A stretch of 64,000 bases of DNA, taken from positions 186,001 to 250,000 of the forward strand of contig NZ_VCAO01000003.1 in NCBI RefSeq assembly GCF_005884405.1, in the 5' to 3' direction. The notes beneath the pieces were generated by a model. It saw only the letters and a program-made list of their open reading frames with translations, was not told where the DNA came from and made no database searches. Within the stretch, counting starts at the first letter, position 1; each line of letters opens with the position of its first letter. Of the stretch, positions 8,996-17,525 are shown in pieces. A program made the position numbers and the translations under genes. The DNA is from Qipengyuania marisflavi. Its GTDB lineage: Bacteria; Pseudomonadota; Alphaproteobacteria; Sphingomonadales; Sphingomonadaceae.

Positions 8996-10021
8996 TCACC
9001 CCTGCCAGCCCCGTATACAGGCAATCAGCAGCTCAACATGCGCAATCGGCGTGCGGCGGTCGATCCCATGGCCCAGATTGAAGACATGCGGACGATCCGA
9101 AAAGGCTTCCAGAATGGTTCGCGTCCGGCTTTCCAGCCGCTGGCTACCGGACAACAGCAGCAACGGATCCAGATTGCCCTGCACCGGCATATCGGCGGGC
9201 AATTCGCGCGCGGCCCAGACTGGATCGATGGTTTCATCGACGCCCACGGCATCAACCCCGGTTTCGCGGGCATAGGCAGGCAATTTCGCGCCCACACCCT
9301 TGGGAAAGCCGATGATCGGAGTGCCGGGATGGCGCTGCTTGAGCGCGGCCACAATCCGCGCATTGGGCGCGATGACCCAGCGTTCAAACTCGTCAGGCGC
9401 CAGGCTGCCTGCCCAGCTATCAAACAATTGCACCGCTTCTGCGCCCGCTGTGATCTGTCCTGACAGATAGTCCACCGTCAGCGTTTCGATCGCGTCAACG
9501 ATGGCCTGAAAGGCTTGCGGATCGCGATAGGCCATCGCCCGCGCCTCGTGCTGGTCACGGCTGCCCTCGCCCGCCACCATGTACGTCGCCACGGTCCAGG
9601 GACTGCCAGCGAAGCCCAGCATTGTCACTTCAGGCGACAGCCGCGCCCGCACCCGGCGCACGGTTTCGTAAATCGGATCGAAGCGGGTCAAATCGGGCGC
9701 CAGCGATTCTAACGCAGCATCGACCAGGCGCGGGGACAGTTTGGGGCCTTCGCCTGCGAGAAATTCCAGATGCTGGCCCAGCGCATGGGGCACGATCAGA
9801 ATATCGGAAAACAGGATCGCGCCGTCAAAACCAAACCGGTCGATGGGCTGGACCGTAACTTCTGCCGCTGCCTCGCTGTCATAAGCCAGCGCCAGAAAGC
9901 CGCCTTTGTGCGCTCGCAGCTCACGATATTCGGGCAAATAGCGCCCTGCCTGACGCATGAGCCAGAGCGGCACGCCAACGCCGCGATTACCGTTCAGAGT
10001 GTCGAGAAGAAGACCGGGCAT
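8996..10021 (-). CDS. hemE: Uroporphyrinogen decarboxylase
   Basis: The 341-residue enzyme removes four carboxyl groups from uroporphyrinogen III to give coproporphyrinogen III. The first family signature, WLMRQAGRYLPEYRE, is near residue 20 and the second, GFAGSPWTVATYM, near residue 120. I chose the ATG at 10021-10019; the longer frame would run through the origin. In Caulobacter and Rickettsia hemE borders the chromosomal origin, and here it has the same place and direction. Confidence 0.97.
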   Translation of the reverse strand: MPGLLLDTLNGNRGVGVPLWLMRQAGRYLPEYRELRAHKGGFLALAYDSEAAAEVTVQPIDRFGFDGAILFSDILIVPHALGQHLEFLAGEGPKLSPRLVDAALESLAPDLTRFDPIYETVRRVRARLSPEVTMLGFAGSPWTVATYMVAGEGSRDQHEARAMAYRDPQAFQAIVDAIETLTVDYLSGQITAGAEAVQLFDSWAGSLAPDEFERWVIAPNARIVAALKQRHPGTPIIGFPKGVGAKLPAYARETGVDAVGVDETIDPVWAARELPADMPVQGNLDPLLLLSGSQRLESRTRTILEAFSDRPHVFNLGHGIDRRTPIAHVELLIACIRGWQG

Positions 10022-10339
10022 CTCAGAGTCTAATCCAATAATATTAGTATATATAAGTATTGATGTAGTTTGTTGGCCCTGTGGATATCGGGCATAGCGC
10101 GCCCCTGCCCGATTTCTCCCGCGATGCAAAGGTTCACTGCGCCATGCGACTCGCCAAAGGCCGTGAGTCGAGTCAGAGTTATGCCCTCTGTCCCCAGCCT
10201 GTCGACAAGCCAGCGCGCCTGTCCACAAGTGGGCAGGGCGAAGGCCGGTAGTGGGGAGCGAATCCACCCCCGAACTTGTCGCCAGCTTTCTCCCGTGGTT
10301 TATGCCGCGCATTGTCCACAGGCCGGAGTCCTGCCGCAC
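10022..10339. other. Predicted chromosomal replication origin (oriC)
   Basis: This 318-base gap lies between divergent hemE and the PPSR gene, the position of oriC in Caulobacter crescentus and Rickettsia prowazekii. Bases 10031-10070 are about 17% GC in a GC-rich window, suiting a DNA-unwinding element. DnaA-box-like sequences are TGTGGATAT (10080-10088, one mismatch to the consensus complement), TTGTCCACA (10312-10320, one mismatch) and CTGTCCACA (10219-10227, two mismatches). Five GANTC (CcrM) sites fall in the gap, at 10026, 10148, 10165, 10170 and 10326. Genes on either side mostly point outward, and two parS sites lie within 10 kb. No CtrA-type TTAA pairs were seen. Confidence 0.82.
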
Positions 10340-11185
10340 GTGACCTCGATCCACCTGCATCTGTTATCCGATTCCACCGGCGAAACGCTGGAAATGCTGG
10401 CCAAGGCGGCGCTGGCGCAATTCGAGAATGCCGACGTTGTCCGGCACTTCTGGCCGATGGTCAGGAGCCGCCAGCACCTTGACCGCATTGTCCCTGAATT
10501 CAAGGCCAATCCGGGGTTGGTGCTGTTCACTCTGGTCAATCCGGAAACCCGCGCCCGGCTGGAGGAAAGCTGTGCGCAGCTGGGTCTGCCGGCGGTGCCG
10601 ATCCTCGACCGGGTAACCGCCGCGCTGGAAAAGGCGCTGGGGCAGGAAGCGCATGGCCGCCCGGGTCGCCAGCACGCGATGGATCAGGCCTATTTCGAAC
10701 GGGTCGAGGCAATCCAGTTCACTATCGCGCATGATGACGGCATCGGCAGCGAGGATTGGGAAGAGGCCGATATCCTGCTGGCCGGGGTGTCGCGCAGCTC
10801 CAAGACGCCGACCAGCATCTATCTGGCCAATCGCGGGTACAAGGTCGCCAATATCCCGCTGGTGGTAGAAAGCCCGCCGCCGCCTGCGCTGTACCGGCTA
10901 AAGCATCCACTGGTGGTGGGGCTGACCACAGCGCCGGAGCGGCTGGTGCAAATCCGCCGCAACCGGCTGCTCAGCCTCAATGAGGGCCATCAGACCGCCT
11001 ATATCGACAATGAGCGGGTGAAGGACGAGGTCGCCTTTGCGCGGCGAATGTTCGCCGACAATGGCTGGGCCGTGATTGATGTTACGCGCCGCTCGATTGA
11101 GGAAACTGCTGCTGCGGTGATCCGCCTGCTGGGTGATCGCGGGCGGCACAAGGGTGGTGATTTCGAAGGGGTAAAACCGATATGA
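10340..11185 (+). CDS. ppsR: PEP synthase regulatory protein (kinase/pyrophosphorylase, DUF299)
   Basis: A 281-residue protein of the PPSR/PDRP family, which switches PEP synthase or pyruvate phosphate dikinase off and on by ADP-dependent phosphorylation and Pi-dependent removal. The N-terminal HLHLLSDSTGET and the P-loop GVSRSSKTPTS (149-159) are diagnostic. I chose GTG 10340, which gives the usual start just before HLHLLSDSTG; upstream codons lie in the origin region and are not conserved-looking. This is the gene called RP001 or duf299 next to oriC in other alphaproteobacteria. It overlaps maf by four bases. Confidence 0.93.
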   Translation: MTSIHLHLLSDSTGETLEMLAKAALAQFENADVVRHFWPMVRSRQHLDRIVPEFKANPGLVLFTLVNPETRARLEESCAQLGLPAVPILDRVTAALEKALGQEAHGRPGRQHAMDQAYFERVEAIQFTIAHDDGIGSEDWEEADILLAGVSRSSKTPTSIYLANRGYKVANIPLVVESPPPPALYRLKHPLVVGLTTAPERLVQIRRNRLLSLNEGHQTAYIDNERVKDEVAFARRMFADNGWAVIDVTRRSIEETAAAVIRLLGDRGRHKGGDFEGVKPI

Positions 11186-11790
11186 GCGGTGATCTTGCCG
11201 GATCGGGCATTGTGCTGGCGTCGAACAGCGCCTCACGCAAAGCCATGCTGAGCGCGGCAGGGATCGCGTTCTCGGCAATTGCTGCCGATTTCGATGAGCG
11301 CGCTCTGGAAGCCGAAATGGCCGATGCCGAGCCCACCGAAGTGGCGCAGGCTTTGGCAGCGGCCAAGGCGGCGGCGGTCGCGGCGCAGCACCCTGAGCGC
11401 CTTGTGTTGGGCAGCGATTCGCTGGTTGAAGTCGGCGGGCAGCGTTTCGATAAGCCAGCTTCGCGCGAAGAGGCCGCCGAACATTTGCGTGCATTTTCTG
11501 GCCAGACGATGACCCTGCACAGCGCTGCGGCACTGGCGCAGGGCGAGCGGGTGCTGTGGGTGGGCAATGATTTTGCGCGGCTGCGCGTGCGCGATCTGAG
11601 CGAGGAGTTTATCGCCGCCTATCTTGATGCCGAATGGCCCGCCGTGTCGCATTGCGTCGGCGTGTTTCGGATCGAAGGCCCCGGTGTCCAACTGTTCTCC
11701 AGCATTGCGGGCGACCAGTTCACCGTGCTGGGGATGCCGCTGCTCCAGGTGCTGGCGGCGCTGCGCGAACATGGCGCGCTGGCCCGGTGA
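11182..11790 (+). CDS. maf: Maf family nucleotide pyrophosphatase
   Basis: A 202-residue Maf/HAM1-fold enzyme. The N-terminal signature LASNSASRKAML is at about 12-23, and the conserved acid lies in LGSDSLVEV near residue 78. Members hydrolyse modified or canonical nucleoside triphosphates to monophosphates plus pyrophosphate (house-cleaning). It overlaps the PPSR gene upstream (ATGA) and aroE downstream (GTGA). The order PPSR-maf-aroE-coaE-dnaQ is the conserved origin cluster. Confidence 0.93.
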   Translation: MSGDLAGSGIVLASNSASRKAMLSAAGIAFSAIAADFDERALEAEMADAEPTEVAQALAAAKAAAVAAQHPERLVLGSDSLVEVGGQRFDKPASREEAAEHLRAFSGQTMTLHSAAALAQGERVLWVGNDFARLRVRDLSEEFIAAYLDAEWPAVSHCVGVFRIEGPGVQLFSSIAGDQFTVLGMPLLQVLAALREHGALAR

Positions 11791-12641
11791 GCGTCTACGC
11801 CGAAGTGATCGGCGATCCCATCGCCCAGTCGAAATCCCCCTCGATTCACAATTTCTGGCTGGAGAAGCTGGGGATCGACGCAGCATACCGCGCCAAACTG
11901 GTCGCACCCGGTGATCTGGCCGCTTATCTGGCGGCGCGGCGCGGCGATCCCGACTGGAGCGGTTGCAATGTCACCATGCCGCACAAGCAGGCGGTGCTAC
12001 CGCTGCTCGACCGGGTCGAACCACTGGCGAAGACGGTTGCCGCGGTCAATACCATCACGCGTTTGGCAGATGGCACACTGTTTGGGCGCAACACCGATGT
12101 TGAGGGTTTTCTCGAACCACTGCGATCCCGGCTCGCCAGACAGCATTATTTTCGCATGGCGCGGATTATCGGGACTGGCGGCGCGGCCAGGGCGGTTGTG
12201 GCTGGGCTGGCGGCAGAGGGGTTCACGCTGGTGGTTGCCGGGCGTGATCCGGCCAAGGCGCGCGCACTGTTGGATGAGCTGGCACCGCAGGGCGAGCACC
12301 ATGCCGCCCCGCTCGACCATTTTGCCGCTCGCACTGATTTCACCTTCGATGACCGTTCCGGCTGCTGCGATCTGGTGATCAACGCCAGCCCGCTGGGAAT
12401 GCGCGGTCAGCCAGCGCTGGCATTTGACTGGAGCCATGCCCCGCCCGGCAGTATCGCCTATGATATCGTGACCGATCCGGTGGACACACAATTCCTGCGT
12501 GATGCGCGGGAGGCCGGATTTGAGACGATTGGCGGCCTCGCCATGCTCATCGGACAGGCGGCTGCGGCTTTTCAACACTTCTTTGATATCGAGGCACCGC
12601 GCGAATTTGATGCCATGCTCAAGGAAAGGCTCGCCCCATGA
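11787..12641 (+). CDS. aroE: Shikimate dehydrogenase (NADP+)
   Basis: The 284-residue enzyme reduces 3-dehydroshikimate to shikimate in aromatic amino acid synthesis. The shikimate-binding start IGDPIAQSKSPSIHNF, the catalytic Lys in TMPHKQAV and the NADP motif GTGGAARA are visible. The GTG at 11787 overlaps the maf stop as GTGA and gives the expected N-terminus. The ATG near 11634 is not a credible start because it lies within maf. It ends with a four-base overlap into coaE. Confidence 0.95.
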   Translation: MSVYAEVIGDPIAQSKSPSIHNFWLEKLGIDAAYRAKLVAPGDLAAYLAARRGDPDWSGCNVTMPHKQAVLPLLDRVEPLAKTVAAVNTITRLADGTLFGRNTDVEGFLEPLRSRLARQHYFRMARIIGTGGAARAVVAGLAAEGFTLVVAGRDPAKARALLDELAPQGEHHAAPLDHFAARTDFTFDDRSGCCDLVINASPLGMRGQPALAFDWSHAPPGSIAYDIVTDPVDTQFLRDAREAGFETIGGLAMLIGQAAAAFQHFFDIEAPREFDAMLKERLAP

Positions 12642-13270
12642 CTCGCCCCATCATTCTTGGCCTGACCGGCTCGATCGGTATGGGCAAATCCACTGTCGCT
12701 GCCATGTTCGCTGCGCAGGGTGTGCCGGTCTTCGATGCCGATGCCGAAGTGCGCGCCATGCAGGGACCAGGCGGCGAGCTGCTGCCAGAGATCGAGGCGG
12801 CGTTTCCGGGCACGACCGCGCCCGAGGGCGTGCTGCGCGACAAATTGGGCGCAGTGGTCTTTGCCGACCGTGACGAGCTGGCGCGGCTCGAAGTGCTGAT
12901 TCACCCCGCAGTCGGACGGCGGCGCGAGGCTTTCCTGATCGAACATGCGGCGGCTCCGCTGGCGGTGTTCGATATCCCGCTATTGTTCGAAAAAGGCGGC
13001 GCCGAGCGGGTCGATGCAGTGGTGGTGGTGTCCGCTCCCGCCGAAGTGCAGCGCGAGCGGGTTCTGGCGCGCGACGGGATGACGCCGGAGAAGTTCGCGC
13101 AGATCCTCGCATTGCAGCTCCCCGATGCGACAAAACGCTCCCGCGCCGACCATGTGATCGATACGGGCGTCTCGCTGGAAGAAACCGAGGCTGCAGTCTC
13201 GGCGCTGGTCGCGCGCCTGACCACCCCTCCCGGCGACACAGGCGGTCCGCCATCCTCGCCACTTCGATAG
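12638..13270 (+). CDS. coaE: Dephospho-CoA kinase
   Basis: The 210-residue enzyme phosphorylates dephospho-CoA, the last step of coenzyme A synthesis. The P-loop GSIGMGKST is at about 11-19, followed by VPVFDADAEV with the conserved Asp. The LFEKGGAERVDAVVVV and RAD-VI segments complete the family pattern. Translationally coupled to aroE (ATGA). Length is normal. Confidence 0.96.
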   Translation: MTRPIILGLTGSIGMGKSTVAAMFAAQGVPVFDADAEVRAMQGPGGELLPEIEAAFPGTTAPEGVLRDKLGAVVFADRDELARLEVLIHPAVGRRREAFLIEHAAAPLAVFDIPLLFEKGGAERVDAVVVVSAPAEVQRERVLARDGMTPEKFAQILALQLPDATKRSRADHVIDTGVSLEETEAAVSALVARLTTPPGDTGGPPSSPLR

Positions 13271-13310
13271 CCGTCACCCCTTGTATTCTGCGGCATCCGG
13301 GCCGATAGAA

Positions 13311-14006
13311 ATGGGGATGCGCGAAATCGTATTTGATACTGAAACGACCGGCCTCGATCCCAGGACCGGGGACCGGATGGTCGAAATTGGCTGCATCGAG
13401 ATGGTCAATCTGGTGCCTACCGGCGAAAGCTACCACGCCTATTTCAATCCGCAGCGCGATATGCCCCCCGGGGCCGAGGCGGTGCACGGGCTGTCCGAGG
13501 CGTTTCTGGCCGACAAGCCGCTGTTTCACGAACTGGCCGAAGAATTGCTCGCCTTTATCGGCGATGCACCGCTGGTGGCGCACAATGCCGGTTTCGATTT
13601 CGGCTTCCTCAACAATGAGCTGGCGAAGTGCGATCGTGAGGCGGTGTGCACCAGCCGCATGGTCGATACGGTCGCGCTGGCCAAGAAACGCCATCCGGGG
13701 GGCAAACTGTCGCTCGACGCGCTGTGCTCGCGCTACGGCATCGATCGCAGCCACCGGGTCAAGCATGGCGCTCTGCTCGATGCGGAATTGCTGGCGCAGG
13801 TCTATGTCGAGCTGAAAGGCGGACGGCAGATCGGGCTGGAACTTGCTGCCAAGGCGCAGGCCGCCGCGCAGCAGCCGGAACGCGCCGCCGTGCGCCAGGC
13901 CCCTGTGGGGCAGCGCCGCGCACCGCGCCCGCATGCGCCCACGCTGGAGGAAAGTGCACGGCACAAGAAATTTATTGCCGGGATCACTTCCCCGCTCTGG
14001 GGATAG
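13311..14006 (+). CDS. dnaQ: DNA polymerase III epsilon subunit (3'-5' proofreading exonuclease)
   Basis: A 231-residue DEDDh exonuclease. Exo I is FDTETTGLDP (with the two acids), Exo II is HNAGFDFGFL, and Exo III is HGALLDAELLA with catalytic His and Asp. The C-terminal tail is Ala/Pro-rich with a possible clamp- or alpha-binding segment. Starts at 13311 (MGMREIV) or 13317 are both plausible; the frame extends further upstream without family similarity. It closes the conserved origin-side gene run after coaE and is followed by a hairpin. Confidence 0.95.
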   Translation: MGMREIVFDTETTGLDPRTGDRMVEIGCIEMVNLVPTGESYHAYFNPQRDMPPGAEAVHGLSEAFLADKPLFHELAEELLAFIGDAPLVAHNAGFDFGFLNNELAKCDREAVCTSRMVDTVALAKKRHPGGKLSLDALCSRYGIDRSHRVKHGALLDAELLAQVYVELKGGRQIGLELAAKAQAAAQQPERAAVRQAPVGQRRAPRPHAPTLEESARHKKFIAGITSPLWG

Positions 14007-14017
14007 GTACTGGTAAG

Positions 14018-14039
14018 ACCCCGGCGGACGGGCCGGGGT
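14018..14039 (+). terminator. Hairpin after dnaQ
   Basis: ACCCCGGC (14018-14025) pairs with GCCGGGGT (14032-14039) around a six-base loop. There is no T-run, so this may act as a stabilising or weak factor-dependent terminator rather than a classical intrinsic one. It separates dnaQ from hpf. Confidence 0.5.
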
Positions 14040-14078
14040 TCGGGATCGGCAGGGCCGCTTAAAGGAGAACGAGAAAAT

Positions 14079-14642
14079 ATGGATATCCGCGTCTCAGGCC
14101 ATCAGATGGACACCGGTAGTGCTCTGCAGGAGCACGTCGACGAGCGGCTCAACGCTATCGTCGAGAAATATTTCAATCGCGCGATTTCGTCGCACGTCAC
14201 GTTCGGCCGTGCAGCGGCCGGCGCCTATAGTTCGGACATCGTCACGCATGTCATGCAGGGCCTGATCCTAAAGGGTCACGGCGAAGCGCATGATGTGCAT
14301 CAGGCGTTCGACAAGGCGGTCAGCAAGATCGAAAAGCAGCTGCGCCGTTATAAGAGCCGGTTGAAAGACCGGCACGAGCGCCACGCGCATTCCGCGCGCG
14401 AGGAAGAGGCGGCCTATACCATCTTTGCCGATGCCGATCCCGAGCAGGAGGTTACCGCCGAAAGCCCGCCGGTGATCGCCGAAACCAGCGCCACGATCCC
14501 CGAATGCAGCGTGGCCGATGCGGTAATGCTGCTCGATTTGCAGAGCACCGATGCGCTGTTCTTCAAGAACGCCAAGAGCGAACGCCACAATATGGTCTAT
14601 CGCCGCCGTGACGGTTCGATCGGCTGGATCGAGCCCCGGTAA
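14079..14642 (+). CDS. hpf: Ribosome hibernation promoting factor, long form
   Basis: The 187-residue protein binds the 30S subunit in resting cells and dimerises ribosomes. The S30AE domain (about 1-110) starts MDIRVSGHQMDTGSALQEHV. A variable linker follows, and the C-terminal dimerisation domain (about 125-187) ends in MVYRRRDGSIGWIEPR, typical of long HPF. A clear AAGGAG ribosome site at 14062-14067 precedes the ATG. Confidence 0.95.
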   Translation: MDIRVSGHQMDTGSALQEHVDERLNAIVEKYFNRAISSHVTFGRAAAGAYSSDIVTHVMQGLILKGHGEAHDVHQAFDKAVSKIEKQLRRYKSRLKDRHERHAHSAREEEAAYTIFADADPEQEVTAESPPVIAETSATIPECSVADAVMLLDLQSTDALFFKNAKSERHNMVYRRRDGSIGWIEPR

Positions 14643-14654
14643 GGGAATGCTGTG

Positions 14655-15128
14655 ATGACCGGGGCCGCAACCAGCGGGGCAGAGGGGCATTATCGCGCGC
14701 TCGAGAGCCTTTACAGCTCCGCCCCGGTCAACACGCTGTTCGATTCCGCGCTGGCCGTGCTGGAGGATGGCCGCGCGCGGATCACCTTCCAGGTCACGCC
14801 CACCTGCTATCACGCCGCCGGTGCGGCGCATGGCACAGTCTATTTCAAAATGCTGGATGACGCCGCCTTTTATGCGGCCAACACGCTGGTCACTGATCGC
14901 TTTCTGCTGACGACTTCATTCAACCTCCATTTCACCAAGCCGGTACGCGAAGGGACTGTCGTGGCCGAGGGCCGCTGGGTCAGTGGCCGCCGACGGGTGC
15001 TGGTCGCCGAATCGCGGTTGATCGATGAAGAGGGCGAGGAAATTGGCCGGGGGACGGGCACCTTCATGCGGTCGCGAATCGCGCTTTCCAGCCTGTCCGG
15101 CTATTCGAACGGCACCCAGAGTGCCTGA
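14655..15128 (+). CDS. PaaI-like hotdog thioesterase
   Basis: A 157-residue hotdog-fold protein. AHGTVYFKMLDDAAFYAANT resembles the active-site helix of PaaI/YbgC-type acyl-CoA thioesterases, with the acid in LDD. The later part FNLHFTKPVREGTVVAEGRW forms the family beta-strands. AAGGGA at 14641-14646 favours ATG 14655 over GTG 14652. It overlaps the next gene by eight bases. The acyl substrate is unknown. Confidence 0.85.
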   Translation: MTGAATSGAEGHYRALESLYSSAPVNTLFDSALAVLEDGRARITFQVTPTCYHAAGAAHGTVYFKMLDDAAFYAANTLVTDRFLLTTSFNLHFTKPVREGTVVAEGRWVSGRRRVLVAESRLIDEEGEEIGRGTGTFMRSRIALSSLSGYSNGTQSA

Positions 15129-15459
15129 CGGGCGGCTGCCTGCGCATATTGAAGTTTCTGGAATGCTGCGCGCGGTAGAGGCTGCGGGCGGCTTTGCGAC
15201 GGTGCTGCGCAAGGGGGAAAAGACCGGCGGCGTCATCCTGGTGTTAACCATGGAATGCGGCAGGGACACGTGCCTTTGGGAGCGGATGCCGCAGCTGGAC
15301 GGGCGCCGCATCTATTCGATCACTCGGCGGCAAGACGATGAAAATCCACACGAATTTGCCGAATATATGCAGCGCCGCCGGGGTCAGGATCCCGATAGCT
15401 GGATAATCGAGCTGGACGTCACGAATCCCGAACGCTTCATCGCAGAGAGCGCCGGTTAA
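15121..15459 (+). CDS. DUF1491 family protein
   Basis: A 112-residue conserved alphaproteobacterial protein of unknown function. The pattern of a basic N-terminus, a central GEKTGGVILV strand and a C-terminal DPDSWIIELD matches DUF1491. The start is GTG 15121, inside the end of the thioesterase gene, so translation is likely coupled. No membrane segment or known catalytic motif is visible. Confidence 0.8.
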   Translation: MPDGRLPAHIEVSGMLRAVEAAGGFATVLRKGEKTGGVILVLTMECGRDTCLWERMPQLDGRRIYSITRRQDDENPHEFAEYMQRRRGQDPDSWIIELDVTNPERFIAESAG

Positions 15460-15460
15460 C

Positions 15461-15488
15461 TTGACTTGATTTCAAATGAGACTATTTG
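15461..15488 (+). promoter_or_regulatory. Possible sigma-70 promoter for sleB
   Basis: TTGACT (15461-15466) and TATTTG (15483-15488) are 16 bases apart in the 201-base gap before the cell wall hydrolase. The gap contains no other gene that I can support. Confidence 0.4.
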
Positions 15489-15660
15489 GCGGCTCAACTT
15501 CGAGTGCGCAGGCGGTTCGGGTCGACAAGGGGTCGCCCGGCTAGCACGCAGACGGGGGGTGGCCGGCAGGCCCGTAACGGACCCAACCCAATGACGCATT
15601 GTAACGCGCGCCGGGTCCCAGCCTGTGTCAGTCCGCCAACCGCCGAATTGCTTCGGGATT

Positions 15661-16311
15661 ATGATTCGCAAGACCACTACTTTTACTGCGGCCCTGGCCG
15701 CTACATTGATCATTACGCTGGCTGGCTTTGAAAGTTCCGGCGCCAATGCACAGAGCAGCGAAATTGCTGCTCCGACCATCACCACCGAAGCCGTTCTGAC
15801 TGACGAAGTCGTTCCGGTATTCGTGGAAAGCCCTGTGGTTCAGGAGCTGCCCGAGGCAGCCGAGCCCGAGAGTGCTCCCCCCATTCCCCATGCGGAAACT
15901 CTGGCCAAGCTGGTCAAGAGCACCGCGACGCCTGCAACGCTGTCCGAAGAAATGCAGTGCCTGGCCGGCGCGATCTATTTCGAATCGCGCGGCGAGCCGC
16001 TGGCCGGACAGCTGGCCGTTGCCAGGGTCATCATCAACCGCGCCGAAGCGCGCCAGTTCCCCTCCAGCTATTGCGGCGTGGTTTACCAGCGTTCGCAGTT
16101 CTCCTTTGTGAAGAACGGCCGGATGCCCCGCATCAAGACCGGATCGGCCGCGTGGCGCAAGGCCAAAGCGATCGCCCGCATCGCGCATGAAAATGCGTGG
16201 GACAGCGCAGCGCAGGATTCGCTGTATTTCCATGCGAAATATGTGAAGCCGAGCTGGAGCCGCCGCAAAACGGCCCGTGCGACGATCAACACCCACGTTT
16301 TCTACAAGTAA
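15661..16311 (+). CDS. Secreted cell wall hydrolase, SleB family
   Basis: A 216-residue protein with an N-terminal signal peptide (about 1-28), a Pro/Glu-rich linker and a C-terminal hydrolase_2 domain (about 95-216). AIYFESRGEPLAGQLAVA carries the catalytic Glu and matches SleB/CwlJ-type lytic enzymes; VIINRAEARQFP and LYFHAKYVKPSW are further family segments. In Gram-negatives such enzymes remodel peptidoglycan in the periplasm. It is convergent with xthA. Confidence 0.9.
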   Translation: MIRKTTTFTAALAATLIITLAGFESSGANAQSSEIAAPTITTEAVLTDEVVPVFVESPVVQELPEAAEPESAPPIPHAETLAKLVKSTATPATLSEEMQCLAGAIYFESRGEPLAGQLAVARVIINRAEARQFPSSYCGVVYQRSQFSFVKNGRMPRIKTGSAAWRKAKAIARIAHENAWDSAAQDSLYFHAKYVKPSWSRRKTARATINTHVFYK

Positions 16312-16329
16312 GCGTTCAACAAAAAACGA

Positions 16330-17103
16330 TCAGTCAGCGACTGCGACCCATACGGGTGCGTGGTCGCTGGCTTTTTCGCGCCCGCGGTGTTCCTTGTCGA
16401 CCCCGGCGCCGGTCATCCGGTCAGCCAGTTCTGGCGACAGCAGCAGGTGGTCGATCCGAAACCCGTGATCGCGCTGCCAGGCTCCGGCCTGATAATCCCA
16501 ATAGGTCCACACGCCGCCGCGCGGATTGAGCGTGCCCAGGGCATCGGTCCAGCCATCGGCCAGCACGCGGGAATAGGCATCGCGTGACTGCGGTTGCATC
16601 AATGCATCGCTGGCCATGGCACGCGGCGCCCAGACGTCTTTGTCGTCGGGGATAACATTGTAATCGCCGACCAGCGCGGTAGGGATTTCCTGCGCCCACA
16701 AGGTTGCCGCATGCGCCCGCAGCCGTTCCATCCAGCGCAGTTTGTAATCGAATTTCGGGCCGGGCAGCGGATTGCCATTGGGCAGATAGATACAGCCCAC
16801 ACGCACCCCGTTCACCTCGGCTTCGAGATAGCGTGAGTGATCGTCTTCCGGCTCGCCGGGCAAGCCCCGCTGTGTTTCGACGGGTTTCACCCCGTCAGCC
16901 AGTATCGCGACGCCGTTGAAGCTTTTCTGGCCATGCCAGATGGCGTGATATCCGATCTTCTCGAATTCGTCGGCGGGAAAGCCTTCGTCCTGCGTCTTGA
17001 TTTCCTGCAGGCAGGCGACGGTAGGCCGGGTTTCCTCGAGCCATTCGAGCAGGCGCGGCAGGCGCGCCTTGATGCCGTTGATGTTGAAGCTGGCGATACG
17101 CAT
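16330..17103 (-). CDS. xthA: Exodeoxyribonuclease III (AP endonuclease)
   Basis: A 257-residue Mg-dependent enzyme that cuts abasic sites and degrades 3' ends in base excision repair. The N-terminal ASFNINGIKARLPRLLEWL with its Asn, the CLQEIKTQD with metal-binding Glu, and VGDYNVIPDDKDVW with catalytic Asp/Asn are all present. The C-terminal SDHAPVWVAV holds the catalytic Asp-His pair. Length is typical (268 in E. coli). Confidence 0.96.
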   Translation of the reverse strand: MRIASFNINGIKARLPRLLEWLEETRPTVACLQEIKTQDEGFPADEFEKIGYHAIWHGQKSFNGVAILADGVKPVETQRGLPGEPEDDHSRYLEAEVNGVRVGCIYLPNGNPLPGPKFDYKLRWMERLRAHAATLWAQEIPTALVGDYNVIPDDKDVWAPRAMASDALMQPQSRDAYSRVLADGWTDALGTLNPRGGVWTYWDYQAGAWQRDHGFRIDHLLLSPELADRMTGAGVDKEHRGREKASDHAPVWVAVAD

Positions 17104-17164
17104 AGGCAGACTGTGCCCGAATGCTGCGGCTGGGTCTAACCCAAATCAGCCCATATAAGGCGTG

Positions 17165-17494
17165 TCAGATCCCGAAACTGGACCCGCAGCCACAGCCCGC
17201 AGCGGCCTGAGGGTTCTCTACCTTGAACGCAGCGCCGCCCAGTGATTCGACAAAATCGACCTTGCTGCCAGCCACCAGATCAAGGCTGACCGGATCGACC
17301 ACCAGCCTAACGCCGCCGGTCTCGCTGACCGAATCGCCGTCCTCCGGGGCGTCCGCCAGGCCAAAGCGGTATTGGAAGCCCGAACATCCGCCGCCTTCCA
17401 CTGACAGGCGCAGGATCGCAGGCTTGGCCTGCTTTTGCGCAATCGCGGCAACGCGGGCGGCAGCGGATTCGGTCAGAGTGAGCATGGTGGCCAT
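17165..17494 (-). CDS. erpA: Iron-sulfur cluster insertion protein ErpA
   Basis: A 109-residue A-type carrier that passes Fe-S clusters to target proteins. The three conserved cysteines are in GGGCSGFQYRF and in the C-terminal GCGCGSSF. It is a second A-type protein in the window, SufA being at 49196, and this one is closer to ErpA in the GGGCSG motif. I chose ATG 17494 over the nearby inner ATG at 17485. Confidence 0.93.
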   Translation of the reverse strand: MATMLTLTESAAARVAAIAQKQAKPAILRLSVEGGGCSGFQYRFGLADAPEDGDSVSETGGVRLVVDPVSLDLVAGSKVDFVESLGGAAFKVENPQAAAGCGCGSSFGI

Positions 17495-17525
17495 GCACCC
17501 GATGTAGGGTGCGCGAGGCCCGGCC

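Noticed and set aside
10338-10343. CACGTG core at the PPSR start as a third parS
   Set aside because: The flanks (GCCG before, ACCT after) do not fit the 16-base parS palindrome.
14007-14078. Riboswitch or small RNA between dnaQ and hpf
   Set aside because: The 72-base gap holds only one hairpin and a ribosome site; a terminator-like role is enough.
15266-15271. CACGTG within the DUF1491 gene as parS
   Set aside because: Only the six-base core matches.
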